From Oxalobacteraceae bacterium UBA4003 (lineage in GTDB: Bacteria > Pseudomonadota > Gammaproteobacteria > Burkholderiales > Burkholderiaceae_D), in NCBI GenBank assembly GCA_002384815.1, contig DGBN01000069.1, positions 226-60,701 of the forward strand: 60,476 bases of DNA, in the 5' to 3' direction. A model generated the notes under the pieces. That model was not told the origin of the DNA. It saw only the letters and a list, made by a program, of their open reading frames with translations, and searched no databases. Both the position numbers and the translations under genes were made by a program. Every line of letters starts with the position of its first letter. Position 1 is the stretch's first letter. Positions 25,943-34,513 of this stretch are shown piece after piece.

Positions 25943-26221
25943 TCAGAAATCGAATAATTCACCGATCAGGTCTTTTTTGCTTTTCTGGCCATAGCCCTCC
26001 TTGCTGTAACCGAGCAATTTTTCCTGCCGGACATTCTTGCTTCCGCTGCGAGCATGCATTGTGGCTGCTGTCGTCGTTACTGCATTGGCGGAACGCTCTA
26101 TCAATTTTTCGAGTTCACCTCTATCCAGCCATACACCACGACATTGCGGACAGTAGTCGATTTCAATCGCGTGCCGATCCGACATAATCAAATGCATGTC
26201 GCTGCAAATTGGACATTTCAT
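25943..26221 (-). CDS. TFIIB-type zinc-ribbon protein
   Basis: 92 residues. A compact zinc ribbon at the N-terminus: Cys3, Cys6, Cys24 and Cys27 (MKCPICSDMH ... YCPQCRGVWLDRGELEKLI), the zf-TFIIB pattern found in small bacterial proteins. The basic, low-complexity tail (GYGQKSKKDL) ends in an acidic IGELFDF. Probably binds nucleic acid or protein; function unknown. Start at 26221 with AAAGGTG upstream. Confidence 0.85.
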   Translation of the reverse strand: MKCPICSDMHLIMSDRHAIEIDYCPQCRGVWLDRGELEKLIERSANAVTTTAATMHARSGSKNVRQEKLLGYSKEGYGQKSKKDLIGELFDF

Positions 26222-26501
26222 CGTTGCACCTTTAGTAATTAATACACGACCCCGACCGGGATGGAAAATCCAAACAACAGGGAAACAATCAAGGGACGCT
26301 GTCGAGAAGGTCGGACAATTGCCACGCGCGGAGAAGACGACAGGCCAGTCGTTTCCGGAAACGACTGGCGCGGTGCGGTTTTTCACGTCTGCTTGAGTGC
26401 TTTCGCATATGCGGCAGGGTAACTTTACGGATGCTTTTTTATATTGAAAAGTCGAATATAATCAATTTATTGTTCGTAAAAACCGAGTATATAGAGGCAT
26501 C

Positions 26502-27401
26502 ATGAGTACAATGAATTATAAACATCTGCATTACTTCTGGGTGGTGGCCAAAGCAGGCGGTATCGGGCGTGCGAGTGAACGCCTGCACCTGACGCCTCAA
26601 ACCATCAGCGGCCAGATTGCGCTGTTTGAAGATGTGCTCGGTTACAAATTATTCAATCGTGTCGGACGGCGGCTTGAACTCAACGATGCGGGACGCGTGG
26701 TGCTCGGTTATGCGGATGAGATATTTACGCTGGGCGAAGAATTGCAGGAAGTGCTGCGCTTCCGGCCGGGCGGATGGCCTTTGCAGTTCAGGGTCGGCGT
26801 TGCCGATGCTGTACCGAAGGCAATCGCCTACCTGTTGCTGGAACCGGCGATGGAGTTGCCGGAATCCCTGCGCATCGTGTGCCGCGAGGGCAAGCTGACC
26901 AATCTGCTGGCCGATCTGGCGGTGCACAGACTGGACATCGTGATCGCCGATAGTCCGATGCCGGCGAATATCGACGTGCGCGGTTATAACCATTTACTGG
27001 GCGAATGTGGCGTGACTTTCTTTGCCACGGATGAGCTGGCGAAAGAACACGAGAAGGGTTTTCCGAAAAGTCTGGATGGCGCCCCCTTCCTGATGCCGGG
27101 TGAAGATGCGGCAGTCCGGCCGCGCCTGATACGCTGGTTTGAAAAAGAAAAAGTACGCCCGCGCATCATAGGCGAATTTGACGATGGTGCTTTGCTGCAG
27201 GCATTCGGTGCCGCCGGCAAAGGTATTTTCGCTGCGCCATCTGCGGTTGCCGAGCAAATCAAGAAGCAATATGGCGTGACCGAAATTGGCCGCACGACTT
27301 TGGTGACCGAGCAGTTCTATGCAATTTCGGTGGAACGGCAATTGACGCATCCAGCAGTTGTTGCGATCAGTTCAGCTGCGCGCGAAAGCCTGATTCGATA
27401 A
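26502..27401 (+). CDS. nhaR: LysR-type regulator, NhaR-like
   Basis: 299 residues. The N-terminal winged helix-turn-helix differs from most LysR proteins and fits NhaR: NYKHLHYFWVVAKAGGIGRA, then RLHLTPQTISGQIALFEDVLG. The C-terminal substrate-binding domain contains FRVGVADAVPKAIAYLLLEP and LDIVIADSPMP. In E. coli NhaR responds to Na+ and activates the nhaA antiporter gene. No nhaA is in this window, so its target is elsewhere or differs. GAGG precedes the ATG; a second Met three codons in is an alternative start. Convergent with another LysR gene, with a perfect hairpin between them. Confidence 0.88.
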   Translation: MSTMNYKHLHYFWVVAKAGGIGRASERLHLTPQTISGQIALFEDVLGYKLFNRVGRRLELNDAGRVVLGYADEIFTLGEELQEVLRFRPGGWPLQFRVGVADAVPKAIAYLLLEPAMELPESLRIVCREGKLTNLLADLAVHRLDIVIADSPMPANIDVRGYNHLLGECGVTFFATDELAKEHEKGFPKSLDGAPFLMPGEDAAVRPRLIRWFEKEKVRPRIIGEFDDGALLQAFGAAGKGIFAAPSAVAEQIKKQYGVTEIGRTTLVTEQFYAISVERQLTHPAVVAISSAARESLIR

Positions 27402-27420
27402 ACATGTCGAATGAAGTGAC

Positions 27421-27463
27421 TGAAATCAAAAGAGGACGGTTCTTTCGTTCTCTTTTGATTTCA
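27421..27463. terminator. Shared hairpin at the 3' ends of two convergent LysR genes
   Basis: Perfect 14-bp stem TGAAATCAAAAGAG / CTCTTTTGATTTCA with a 15-base loop. It overlaps the last codons of the LysR gene at 27426-28370. The stem itself supplies the T-rich tract on either strand, so it may terminate both transcripts. Confidence 0.5.
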
Positions 27464-28370
27464 AGAATGGGTAATGTCGTTCCATCAGTTCGGCCAGCCA
27501 ATCCATGAAAATTCGCACGCGTTGCGGCAGGTGACGGCGGTGTGAATACAGTAACGATACTGTCATCGGTGCCGGCAGATATTGCGGCAGGATACTGACC
27601 AGTCGGCCATGTTCAAGGTGGTCGCGCAAGCCGGACAGCGGCGACTGCACGATTCCCAAGCCGCCCAGACAAGCTGCTTCGTAGGCTTCGATATTATTCA
27701 CGGTCACCGCGCCTGACATCGCTACCGCGATGGTCTTGCCATCAAGGACATATTCGAAACCCGATGAGCGCATGCCGAGCACGGGTGTGTAATGTATCAA
27801 TTGATGCGATGCCAGATCTTCCAGCGATTGCGGTACACCGTATTGCTTCAGGTAAGCAGGGCTTGCACAATTGGCCATCTGAAACGTGCCCAGTTTGCGA
27901 GCGATCAACGATGGGTCGACGGTATCGCCGACGCGCAAAACGCAATCGAATCCTTCCCTTACAACATCGACACGGCGATCAGCGCTGCTGATCTCGATTT
28001 GCACATGCGGGTACTGCGCGACAAATTCTGCCAGATGTGGCATGACGATTTTGTGTGCCACTGCCGTCGGCATATCGACACGCAAACGGCCGCTCAATGC
28101 CGCGCCGTCACGACGAAACATGCCTTCCAGTTCATCCATATCGGATAACAGATCCTTGCAACGCTCGAACAGCGCAATCCCGTCATGCGTAGGCTGAACC
28201 TTGCGCGTCGTGCGATGCAAAAGCCTGGCGCCCACCAATTCTTCCAGCGCACGCACATGCTCGGACACACTGGCTTTTTGCAAGCCCAGACTGGCAGCGG
28301 CCTGGGTAAAACTTCCGACTTCGGTCACGCGTACAAAGCTTCTTAAAAGGTCGAATTTATTGGTTGCCAT
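27426..28370 (-). CDS. LysR-family transcriptional regulator
   Basis: 314 residues. An N-terminal winged helix-turn-helix (FDLLRSFVRVTEVGSFTQAA, LGLQKASVSEHVRALEELVG) precedes an effector-binding domain (GRLRVDMPTAVAHKIVMPHL, GFDCVLRVGD, YVLDGKTIAVAMSGAVTVNN). This belongs to the large LysR subgroup that often controls an adjacent divergently transcribed oxidoreductase. It is divergent from the SDR gene at 28481 with 110 bp between them carrying a T-N11-A-type inverted repeat, so it most likely regulates that gene and itself. The inducer cannot be predicted. Confidence 0.92.
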   Translation of the reverse strand: MATNKFDLLRSFVRVTEVGSFTQAAASLGLQKASVSEHVRALEELVGARLLHRTTRKVQPTHDGIALFERCKDLLSDMDELEGMFRRDGAALSGRLRVDMPTAVAHKIVMPHLAEFVAQYPHVQIEISSADRRVDVVREGFDCVLRVGDTVDPSLIARKLGTFQMANCASPAYLKQYGVPQSLEDLASHQLIHYTPVLGMRSSGFEYVLDGKTIAVAMSGAVTVNNIEAYEAACLGGLGIVQSPLSGLRDHLEHGRLVSILPQYLPAPMTVSLLYSHRRHLPQRVRIFMDWLAELMERHYPFLKSKENERTVLF

Positions 28371-28384
28371 GATGGTCTATTGGC

Positions 28385-28470
28385 TTGTTTAAATCGAACA
28401 GTATATTTATTTTTCGGCTCTTTATCTGTTCATGATCGAACAATATACTGAGTTCATCATTAACGAACAG
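28385..28470. promoter_or_regulatory. Putative LysR operator region with repeated TCGAACA half-sites
   Basis: The spacer between the divergent LysR and SDR genes holds TGTTCATGATCGAACA (28427-28442), an inverted repeat of the LysR T-N11-A type. A related TGTTTAAATCGAACA lies at 28386-28400, and a further CGAACA half-site at 28464-28469. The first two are followed by near-identical TATA-rich runs (GTATAT and ATATAC). Confidence 0.5.
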
Positions 28471-28480
28471 AGGAACAGAC

Positions 28481-29239
28481 ATGAAACAGAAAATCGCCAT
28501 CATCACCGGTGCAAGCCGCGGCCTGGGTAAAAACACGGCACAGCACCTGGCCGCGCAAGGTATTGCCGTCATAGGCACGTATCACAGTAATACAGTCGAA
28601 GCGGATGCCCTGATACAGGAAATAGAAAGCAAGGACGGACGCGCGGCGATGCTGCAGCTTGATGTCGGGAACAGTGCGTCCTTTGATGCATTTGTTGGCA
28701 AACTCAAGGATGTGCTGCATGCGAAATTTAATGTGGAGAAGGTCGATTATCTGATCAATAACGCAGGCATAGGCATTACTGCCGGCGTTGCCGAGACGAC
28801 AGAAGAACAGTTCGATCAACTGGTGAATATTCATTTGAAAGGTGCATTTTTCCTGACGCAAAAAATGCTGCCATTGATCGCTGATGGTGGACGCATAGTC
28901 AACATTTCAAGTGGGCTGACGCGCTTCAGCTTCCCTGGCTATGCTGCTTACGCAATGATGAAAGGAGGCGTCGAAGTGATGACGCGCTACATGGCGAAAG
29001 AACTGGGCGCACGCGGCATTGCCGTCAATACGTTGGCGCCGGGCGCGATAGAAACGGATTTCGGTGGCGGTGCGGTACGCGATAACGCTCAGATCAACGA
29101 ACACATCGCATCTACTACAGCACTGGGACGTGTCGGCATGCCGGACGATATTGGCGGTGCGATTACAGCCTTGTTGTCAGACGGTAGTCGTTGGGTCAAT
29201 GCACAGCGCATAGAAGTATCTGGCGGGATGATGATCTAA
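28481..29239 (+). CDS. Short-chain dehydrogenase/reductase
   Basis: 252 residues. Classical SDR: cofactor motif ITGASRGLGKN (9-17), NNAG at 93-96, catalytic Ser143 or 144 (NISSGL), Tyr157 and Lys161 (YAMMK). The PGAIETDF loop after the active site is standard. Absence of an acidic residue at the end of the second strand (GTYHSN) suggests NADP rather than NAD. The substrate is not predictable. AGAGGA precedes the ATG. Divergent from its probable regulator and followed by a strong terminator, so it is a one-gene unit. Confidence 0.93.
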   Translation: MKQKIAIITGASRGLGKNTAQHLAAQGIAVIGTYHSNTVEADALIQEIESKDGRAAMLQLDVGNSASFDAFVGKLKDVLHAKFNVEKVDYLINNAGIGITAGVAETTEEQFDQLVNIHLKGAFFLTQKMLPLIADGGRIVNISSGLTRFSFPGYAAYAMMKGGVEVMTRYMAKELGARGIAVNTLAPGAIETDFGGGAVRDNAQINEHIASTTALGRVGMPDDIGGAITALLSDGSRWVNAQRIEVSGGMMI

Positions 29240-29247
29240 GACAGCTC

Positions 29248-29272
29248 TTCGGCTGCTGCTGTGGCAGCCGAA
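29248..29272 (+). terminator. Intrinsic terminator after the SDR gene
   Basis: Perfect 9-bp stem TTCGGCTGC / GCAGCCGAA, 7-base loop, followed by ATAAAATTTCATTTT. It starts 9 bp past the SDR stop codon. Confidence 0.8.
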
Positions 29273-29789
29273 ATAAAATTTCATTTTGAAACTGGCGATT
29301 CAGGCGTATGCAGTTTGGCATGAGCCTGTCTTTCCAGTATGTGTTCGGGCTGAACCGATGCTGACTGCATATGCCGGGATTTTGCCTAATACCGGCCGGC
29401 GATCCCATAGTTTCAACGGCCATGGAATCGTGAGTGCCTGCTGGTTCTGCGCGCCAATTAATGGCACAAACACAAACACAAACACATCGCACTGGCGAGC
29501 GCCAGCATCATGCCGGCCGGACTACCGCCTGCAATACAGCAACGCGTATGAGGCTCGTTCGGCATGCATTTCCTTTTTGGAAATGAACGCGACTAATGCA
29601 AGCATTTCAGGATGCTGTTTCCTGCCCGTGCTTATGAATGATTATGCTGATTGTTTTCAATGAAAGTAAAGCGGAAGAGCGGGAGTGTGCGGCGGAATAT
29701 TGAGTGGATCAGCCTTGCTTATGGATGGAATGATGCAGGATATCCATGAATGGCAAAGCTGATCCGGTTTTCAGTACAAGCAAATGAGC
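29273..29789. other. Intergenic, non-coding
   Basis: Over 500 bp between the SDR terminator and the small acidic protein. Several open frames exist but none has a ribosome site or protein-like composition. Contains a short CACAAA repeat (29465-29486). Confidence 0.5.
29465..29486. repeat. CACAAA microsatellite
   Basis: Three CACAAA units plus CACA in a row. Short, possibly slippage-prone, in non-coding sequence. Confidence 0.85.
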
Positions 29790-29987
29790 TTACTGGAATG
29801 AACCTGTCTTGGTGGTGCTGAAGGGAACGACGGTGATATGGGCCGGTTCGCTTGAATCTTCCGTTTCGACCTCTGTATCGTCCTGGTTTTCCTGCTCTTC
29901 GGCAGCCTGCAGAGTATGGACATCCGGAATGCGTCTGACGTGGGTCAGGAAGGTCGGGTTATTGATTTCATCGTGATTGTTGTACAT
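29790..29987 (-). CDS. Small acidic hypothetical protein
   Basis: 65 residues, no family recognised. Polar throughout, with an acidic middle (EEQENQDDTEVETEDSSE) flanked by ordinary sequence (PTFLTHVRRIPDVHTL before, HITVVPFSTTKTGSFQ after), and no signal peptide or membrane segment. Support for a gene: ATG with AAGGA six bases upstream, and a protein-like composition unlike the shadow frames around it. It has no close neighbour on its strand. Could be a small regulator or chaperone-like peptide; no function assigned. Confidence 0.5.
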   Translation of the reverse strand: MYNNHDEINNPTFLTHVRRIPDVHTLQAAEEQENQDDTEVETEDSSEPAHITVVPFSTTKTGSFQ

Positions 29988-30315
29988 GTCGATTCCTTAT
30001 CGAGTGCAGCTTGCGAGCTTCGGCAAGAGCAGGGGGGTTGTTATCGCATGTCGCGGTTTTGCACTTGGGCAAAATCGATGCGCGACCCGAGTGGCGAGAA
30101 TAAATGAGCCAGTATCGATTGGCGATCAGAGATTACCCCAAAATTTGGTAGGAATGCTCTGACGCAGGTGCTGCATAAATGCAGCGAAGGCGTAATGAAA
30201 ATGCAAGGAAAATGCAAATTCGCTGCCGAGTATAGCGTATAGCAGTATTCACTGCGGGTGGAACGGAGGCGTGTATGCCTGGCGAATGATGTCGGATTCT
30301 GTGATGCAAACCGAA
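29988..30315. other. Intergenic between the small acidic gene and cysW
   Basis: About 330 bp with no gene seen. In other sulfate operons cysA would follow cysW here; no trace of a Walker A or signature motif was found in any frame. Confidence 0.6.
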
Positions 30316-30346
30316 CAAAAATGCTGCACCGGGTTTCAGTGCAGCA
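30316..30346 (-). terminator. Intrinsic terminator after cysW
   Basis: On the minus strand: TGCTGCAC, a 9-base loop, GTGCAGCA, then TTTTTG. It lies 69 bp past the cysW stop and closes the sulfate operon. Confidence 0.75.
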
Positions 30347-30414
30347 CGATGATAGTGGATTTTTGAGCCGGAAGGAAATTAATCCGGATTTATTTCAGTG
30401 TTGCGCTTGCTTGC

Positions 30415-31266
30415 CTAATTTGCATTATCGTCTTTGGCTTCTGCCTCGCGCCTTTCCTGCCGCCATTCCATTGCCGTTTTCAGGAGCAGCGTCAGCAGGG
30501 CCATACAGGCGAGCAGGGCGGCAGCGGTAAAGGCGGCTGCCGTCTTGTAATCGTTATTGAGCTGCTCCACCAGCAAAGGCAGCGTCAGGGTTTGATTCAT
30601 GATCGTGCCGGAGACCACCGCGACGGCGCCGAATTCGCCGACTGCCCGTGCATTGGTAATGACGGCGCCGTACAGCAAAGCCCATTTAATGTTGGGCAGG
30701 GTCACGTGGCGGAAAATCTGCCAGCCGGTAGCGCCCAGCGACAAGGCTGCGATTTCTTCCTCTGTGCCCTGTTTTTGCATCAGCGGCATCAGGATGCGGG
30801 CGATATACGGCGCCGTCACGAAGACGGTCACCATGATGATGCCCGGCCATGCAAACATCAGTTGCACATCTTTTGCATACAGCCATTGGCCGATCACGCC
30901 TTCCAGTCCATAGACCACCAGATAGCAGAAGCCGGCGACCACAGGCGACGTCGCATAGGGAATCTCGACTAGCGTAATCAACAGGCGACGGCCGAAGAAA
31001 TCGTAATGCGTGACGCACCATGCGAGCAGGATGCCGAACACCAGATTGATAGGCACCGTCATGACGGCGGTCAGCAAGGTCAGGCCGAGTGCGTGCTGCA
31101 GGTAATCTTCACCGAGATTTTGTCGTAGCAGTTCCAGGCCGCCGCTGAATGCCTGCGTGAAAATCAGGATCAGCGGCACGACCAAGAGCAGTAGCGTCAA
31201 TACGAGGCCGAGGCCTATCAGGATCCACTGATGTGTTTGAGCAGGGCGTTTGATGGTGGATGCCAT
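30415..31266 (-). CDS. cysW: Sulfate ABC transporter permease CysW
   Basis: 283 residues, about six membrane segments. Inner-membrane half of the sulfate/thiosulfate importer channel. Family blocks GILLAWCVTHYDFFGRRLLI and the cytoplasmic EAA loop (EEEIAALSLGATGWQIFRHVTLP, which contacts the ATPase) are clear, followed by RAVGEFGAVAVVSG. The start is 2 bp after the cysT stop, so translation is coupled. The operon ends here: a terminator follows and no ATPase gene cysA is present, although the EAA loop is intact and should still need one. Confidence 0.95.
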   Translation of the reverse strand: MASTIKRPAQTHQWILIGLGLVLTLLLLVVPLILIFTQAFSGGLELLRQNLGEDYLQHALGLTLLTAVMTVPINLVFGILLAWCVTHYDFFGRRLLITLVEIPYATSPVVAGFCYLVVYGLEGVIGQWLYAKDVQLMFAWPGIIMVTVFVTAPYIARILMPLMQKQGTEEEIAALSLGATGWQIFRHVTLPNIKWALLYGAVITNARAVGEFGAVAVVSGTIMNQTLTLPLLVEQLNNDYKTAAAFTAAALLACMALLTLLLKTAMEWRQERREAEAKDDNAN

Positions 31267-31268
31267 GT

Positions 31269-32114
31269 TTATTTTCCTCCTGCTGTTTTGAACAGCCGTC
31301 CCTGCACAATCTGCAGCAGGAACAGCAATAGCAGTGAAGCTAGCAAGACCACGGAGGCGATGGCCGCCGCCGCCGGGTAGTTGTATTCCTGCAGGCGGAC
31401 GAACAGCATCAGCGATGTGACTTCAGTCTTGAAGGGGATGTTCCCCGCGATCATGATGACGGCGCCGAACTCGCCCAGGCTACGGATGAAGGCTTGCGAG
31501 GAACCGGTAATCAGGGCGGGAATCAAGGTCGGTAAAATCACGCGCCAGAAAATTTGCCACTTGTTTGCCCCCAGCATCAGGGCGGCTTCTTCCAGTTCGG
31601 TTTCCATGTCTTCCAGCACCGGCTGTACTGAACGCACAATGAAGGGCAGGCTTGTAAAGATCATCGCCACGACTATGCCGGGGAATGCGTAAGAGATTTT
31701 GATGCCAAGAATTCCAAACCACTGACCAAACCAGCCGGTAGGCATGAACAAGACAGATAGCGTCACGCCAGCGACCGAAGTTGGCAGCGCAAACGGCAGG
31801 TCGACCAGTGAATCGATCAGGCGGCGGCCGGGAAAATCGTAGCGTGTAATGATCCACGCCAGCAGGAATCCGATGAAGCTCACGATCACGGTAGCGTAAA
31901 ACGCACCCATCAGCGTGACTTTGTAACTCTGCAGCACGCGCGCATCGGTAATCGCAAACCAGTATTGATCCCAGCTCATGCCGCTGACGTAGACCAGTAG
32001 CGCAGAAATCGGTAGCAGGATCACCAGACTGATATACAGCACCGAAAAGCCGAAGCTTAACGAGAAGCCCGGCAGGATCGGTGTGTTGCGGAAGAAGCGG
32101 AGAGACAAGTTCAC
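31269..32114 (-). CDS. cysT: Sulfate ABC transporter permease CysT (CysU)
   Basis: 281 residues with six predicted membrane segments. Partner of CysW in the sulfate importer. Markers: WIITRYDFPGRRLIDSLVDL, PTSVAGVTLSVLF, the EAA loop ELEEAALMLGANKWQIFWRV, and RSLGEFGAVIMIAGN. Begins with GTG and a weak ribosome site. It is separated from sbp by 172 bp containing a full intrinsic terminator, so permease expression probably depends on read-through or a second promoter. Confidence 0.95.
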   Translation of the reverse strand: MNLSLRFFRNTPILPGFSLSFGFSVLYISLVILLPISALLVYVSGMSWDQYWFAITDARVLQSYKVTLMGAFYATVIVSFIGFLLAWIITRYDFPGRRLIDSLVDLPFALPTSVAGVTLSVLFMPTGWFGQWFGILGIKISYAFPGIVVAMIFTSLPFIVRSVQPVLEDMETELEEAALMLGANKWQIFWRVILPTLIPALITGSSQAFIRSLGEFGAVIMIAGNIPFKTEVTSLMLFVRLQEYNYPAAAAIASVVLLASLLLLFLLQIVQGRLFKTAGGK

Positions 32115-32170
32115 AATAGGGTGCTCGGCGGCAGTGAAACGTTACGATAAAACGCGATTCAGAAAACAAA

Positions 32171-32197
32171 ACGACCATCCAGGTGACGGATGGTCGT
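32171..32197 (-). terminator. Intrinsic terminator between sbp and cysT
   Basis: On the minus strand: perfect 10-bp stem ACGACCATCC / GGATGGTCGT, 7-base loop, followed by TTTGTTTTCTG. It sits inside the operon, after the abundant binding protein and before the permeases: the usual place for a read-through attenuator that sets their ratio. Confidence 0.8.
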
Positions 32198-32286
32198 GTG
32201 GAAGGTGGCATTGTAAACCACCGTCATCCCATATGACAAAGAACAACGCTGATGCAGCAGGATTGCTGATGCATCAGTTGCCTGGC

Positions 32287-33297
32287 TCAGTTCCGTTGAC
32301 TGAGTAATTGATCCAGCGTCGCGCCGCCGGCGAAATGTGCTGCCTGAATCTGATCCCATGTGCCGAGCACTTTGGTTGGATTGATCAAACGTACTTTTGC
32401 GTAACGATCAGCCACCACTTTCGCGACATCCGGATGGTGCACACGATAGTGGAAAGTGGTCAGCAGCAACTGAATTTCACGCGTGTATTCGTAGTTCAGG
32501 TAAGCGGTGGCAACCTTGCGCGTGCCTTTTTCATCGACCACTTTATCAACCACGGCAACCGGAAATTCAGCCAGCACGGAAACTGGCGGAACGACGATTT
32601 CGTATGCGCCGGATTTGAACTCGTCGCTGTTGGCGATGTTGATCACTTCCGATTCAAACGTCAGTAAGGCATCCCCCTGATTGTTTTGTGCAAATGCCAC
32701 GGTGGCGCCACGGCCGCCGGTAGGGAAATTCACGACATTGTGCAGCAGCTTGCCGACAAATTGCCTGGTTTTGGCCTGATCGCCCTTGAATTTTTCATTC
32801 GCGTACAGCCATGCGCCGAGATAGGTATAACGTGCATTGCCCGATGTTTTTGGATTCGGGAATACTACTTTCACGTCGTCGCGTACCAGGTCGTCCCAGT
32901 TCTTGATGTTCTTTGGATTACCTTTGCGTACCAGGAAAGCGATGGTGCTGTAGTAAGGCGAAGCATTGTTAGGGAATGCTTTTTGCCAGTCTTTGTTCAC
33001 CAGGCCGCGTTTGGCGAGGATATCGATATCGGTCACTTGATTGAAAGTGACAGTATCTACTTTTTTACCTTGCAGAATGTCTTGCGCCTGACGCGAAGTA
33101 CCGGCGAACGATTGATCGATCTTCAAATCCTGACCGGTTTGCGCTTTCCAGTGGGCCTGGAATTTCGGATTGATGGCGGCAAAGACTTCACGTGCAACGT
33201 CATACGATGCATTCAGTATCGGTTTGTCCTGCGCCTGAGCGGCACCTGTCAACAGGGTGGCCGCAGCGGCTGTGAGTAAAACAATTTTCTTCAACAT
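32287..33297 (-). CDS. sbp: Periplasmic sulfate-binding protein
   Basis: 336 residues. Signal peptide MLKKIVLLTAAAATLLTGAA with cleavage after AQA. Mature protein matches Sbp/CysP: ILNASYDVAREVFAAINPKF, QSFAGTSRQAQDILQG (sulfate-contacting loop), DVVTFNQV-like VDTVTFNQVTDIDILA, and NFPTGGRGATVAFAQNNQGD. Captures sulfate or thiosulfate for CysT-CysW. First gene of the operon, 250 bp from the divided region behind sodB; the promoter is within that gap but a CysB site could not be fixed by eye. Length agrees with the family. Confidence 0.96.
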   Translation of the reverse strand: MLKKIVLLTAAAATLLTGAAQAQDKPILNASYDVAREVFAAINPKFQAHWKAQTGQDLKIDQSFAGTSRQAQDILQGKKVDTVTFNQVTDIDILAKRGLVNKDWQKAFPNNASPYYSTIAFLVRKGNPKNIKNWDDLVRDDVKVVFPNPKTSGNARYTYLGAWLYANEKFKGDQAKTRQFVGKLLHNVVNFPTGGRGATVAFAQNNQGDALLTFESEVINIANSDEFKSGAYEIVVPPVSVLAEFPVAVVDKVVDEKGTRKVATAYLNYEYTREIQLLLTTFHYRVHHPDVAKVVADRYAKVRLINPTKVLGTWDQIQAAHFAGGATLDQLLSQRN

Positions 33298-33550
33298 AAG
33301 CTACTCCATGTTTACGTAAAAATTCGTGGCGGGGAAATGTTCGCTTTTGCGGCATACTGCGTGCCGGCAACGATGTGAATCCGGTCAACTTCCCGAGTGG
33401 AAAGAAATATATCAAACATCCTTATTCGTTCCAACGATAGTTTTATCATGTGACCATGCGGAAAATGCATAAGGATTGAATGCAAAGGGATTGCAGCCGT
33501 TTATTCAGCGTAGCCAGTGAACACTACTGGTCTCAATCCAGGCTGAAAAC

Positions 33551-33581
33551 AAAAACGCCCCGAATAATCGAGGCGTTTTTT
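33551..33581 (-). terminator. Intrinsic terminator after sodB
   Basis: Stem AAAAACGCC(C)CG / CG(A)GGCGTTTTT with one mismatch and a short AATAAT loop. The minus strand continues GTTTTC. Lies 75 bp past the sodB stop codon. Confidence 0.75.
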
Positions 33582-33655
33582 GTCGCTAAGATGCGGGCAG
33601 ATCGTTTGTTTTTCATGCTGTGCAAGCGTGTTGCCTGCATGCAGCGTGCATCGAT

Positions 33656-34234
33656 TTAGCCGAGGTTTTTCGCAACGAAATCCCAGTTCACCAGTGCCCA
33701 GAATGATTCAACATACTTGGGACGCGCATTGCGGTAGTCGATGTAGTAAGCGTGTTCCCATACGTCGCAGGTCAACAATGGCTTGTCAGCGCCGGTCAAT
33801 GGGCAGCCTGCGTTCGAGGTGTTAGCCAGATCGAGCGAGCCGTCCGCTTTTTTCACCAGCCATGTCCAGCCGGAGCCGAAGTTGGTGACGCAGGACTTGG
33901 TGAATTCTTCCTTGAACTTGTCGAAGGAACCCCATTTTGCATTGATGGCATCAGCAACTGCACCAGTTGGAGCGCCGCCACCTGCCGGTTTCAAACCGTT
34001 CCAGTAGAAGGTGTGGTTCCAGACTTGGGCTGCATTGTTGAATACGCCGCCTGAAGATTTTTTGATGATTTCTTCGAGCGATGCGTTTTCGAATTCAGTA
34101 CCTTTGATCAGGTTGTTCAAATTCGTCACATAGGTCTGATGATGCTTGCCATAGTGGAATTCAAGAGTCTCTTTGGAGATATGTGGAGCAAGTGCATCCA
34201 ACGCATAGGGCAGTGCCGGCAGGGTATGTTCCAT
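33656..34234 (-). CDS. sodB: Iron superoxide dismutase
   Basis: 192 residues. Metal ligands His27, His74, Asp157 and His161 are in the usual places (LEFHYGKHHQTY, VWNHTFYW, DVWEHAYY). The glutamine at position 70 in NNAAQVWNH and the NAGCPLT stretch mark the iron rather than the manganese type. Converts superoxide to peroxide in the cytoplasm. A single gene ended by the hairpin at 33551-33581. Divergent from the iron-uptake operon that begins at 34514, which carries a probable Fur box; SodB is often iron-regulated too, but no second box was found on its side. Confidence 0.97.
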   Translation of the reverse strand: MEHTLPALPYALDALAPHISKETLEFHYGKHHQTYVTNLNNLIKGTEFENASLEEIIKKSSGGVFNNAAQVWNHTFYWNGLKPAGGGAPTGAVADAINAKWGSFDKFKEEFTKSCVTNFGSGWTWLVKKADGSLDLANTSNAGCPLTGADKPLLTCDVWEHAYYIDYRNARPKYVESFWALVNWDFVAKNLG

Positions 34235-34462
34235 GGTCGTCCTTCTTTATGGGGGTTGAAATGAAGATGTTCTTTTTGAAAGGCATTCATTGTAAAGGGG
34301 TTATGCCTTGCTTGCACACGACGCAAGTCAATTTCCAGCAAGGTGAAAAATACAGATAAAAAAACAGTGAAAAATGTAGCGCCGTGTTTTTCTGCAGCAC
34401 GGTAAAAAGCCAATGAACATCAGGCTTTGCGCGACTTGCAGTAGTTTATCGCCAACTGATAG

Positions 34463-34481
34463 AATGCGAATTGTTCTTATT
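34463..34481. promoter_or_regulatory. Probable Fur box upstream of the FecI-type sigma factor gene
   Basis: AATGCGAATTGTTCTTATT agrees at about 15 of 18 informative positions with the AATGAGAATnATTCTCATT form of the Fur box. It ends 32 bp before the sigma factor start, where a promoter should lie. Confidence 0.6.
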
Positions 34482-34513
34482 TGTATTTAAAAATACTATC
34501 TAAAAGGAAGCCC

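Noticed and set aside
29286..29663. 125-codon plus-strand frame with a Thr-Asn run
   Set aside because: The run comes from the CACAAA repeat, no ribosome site precedes it, and the composition is not protein-like.
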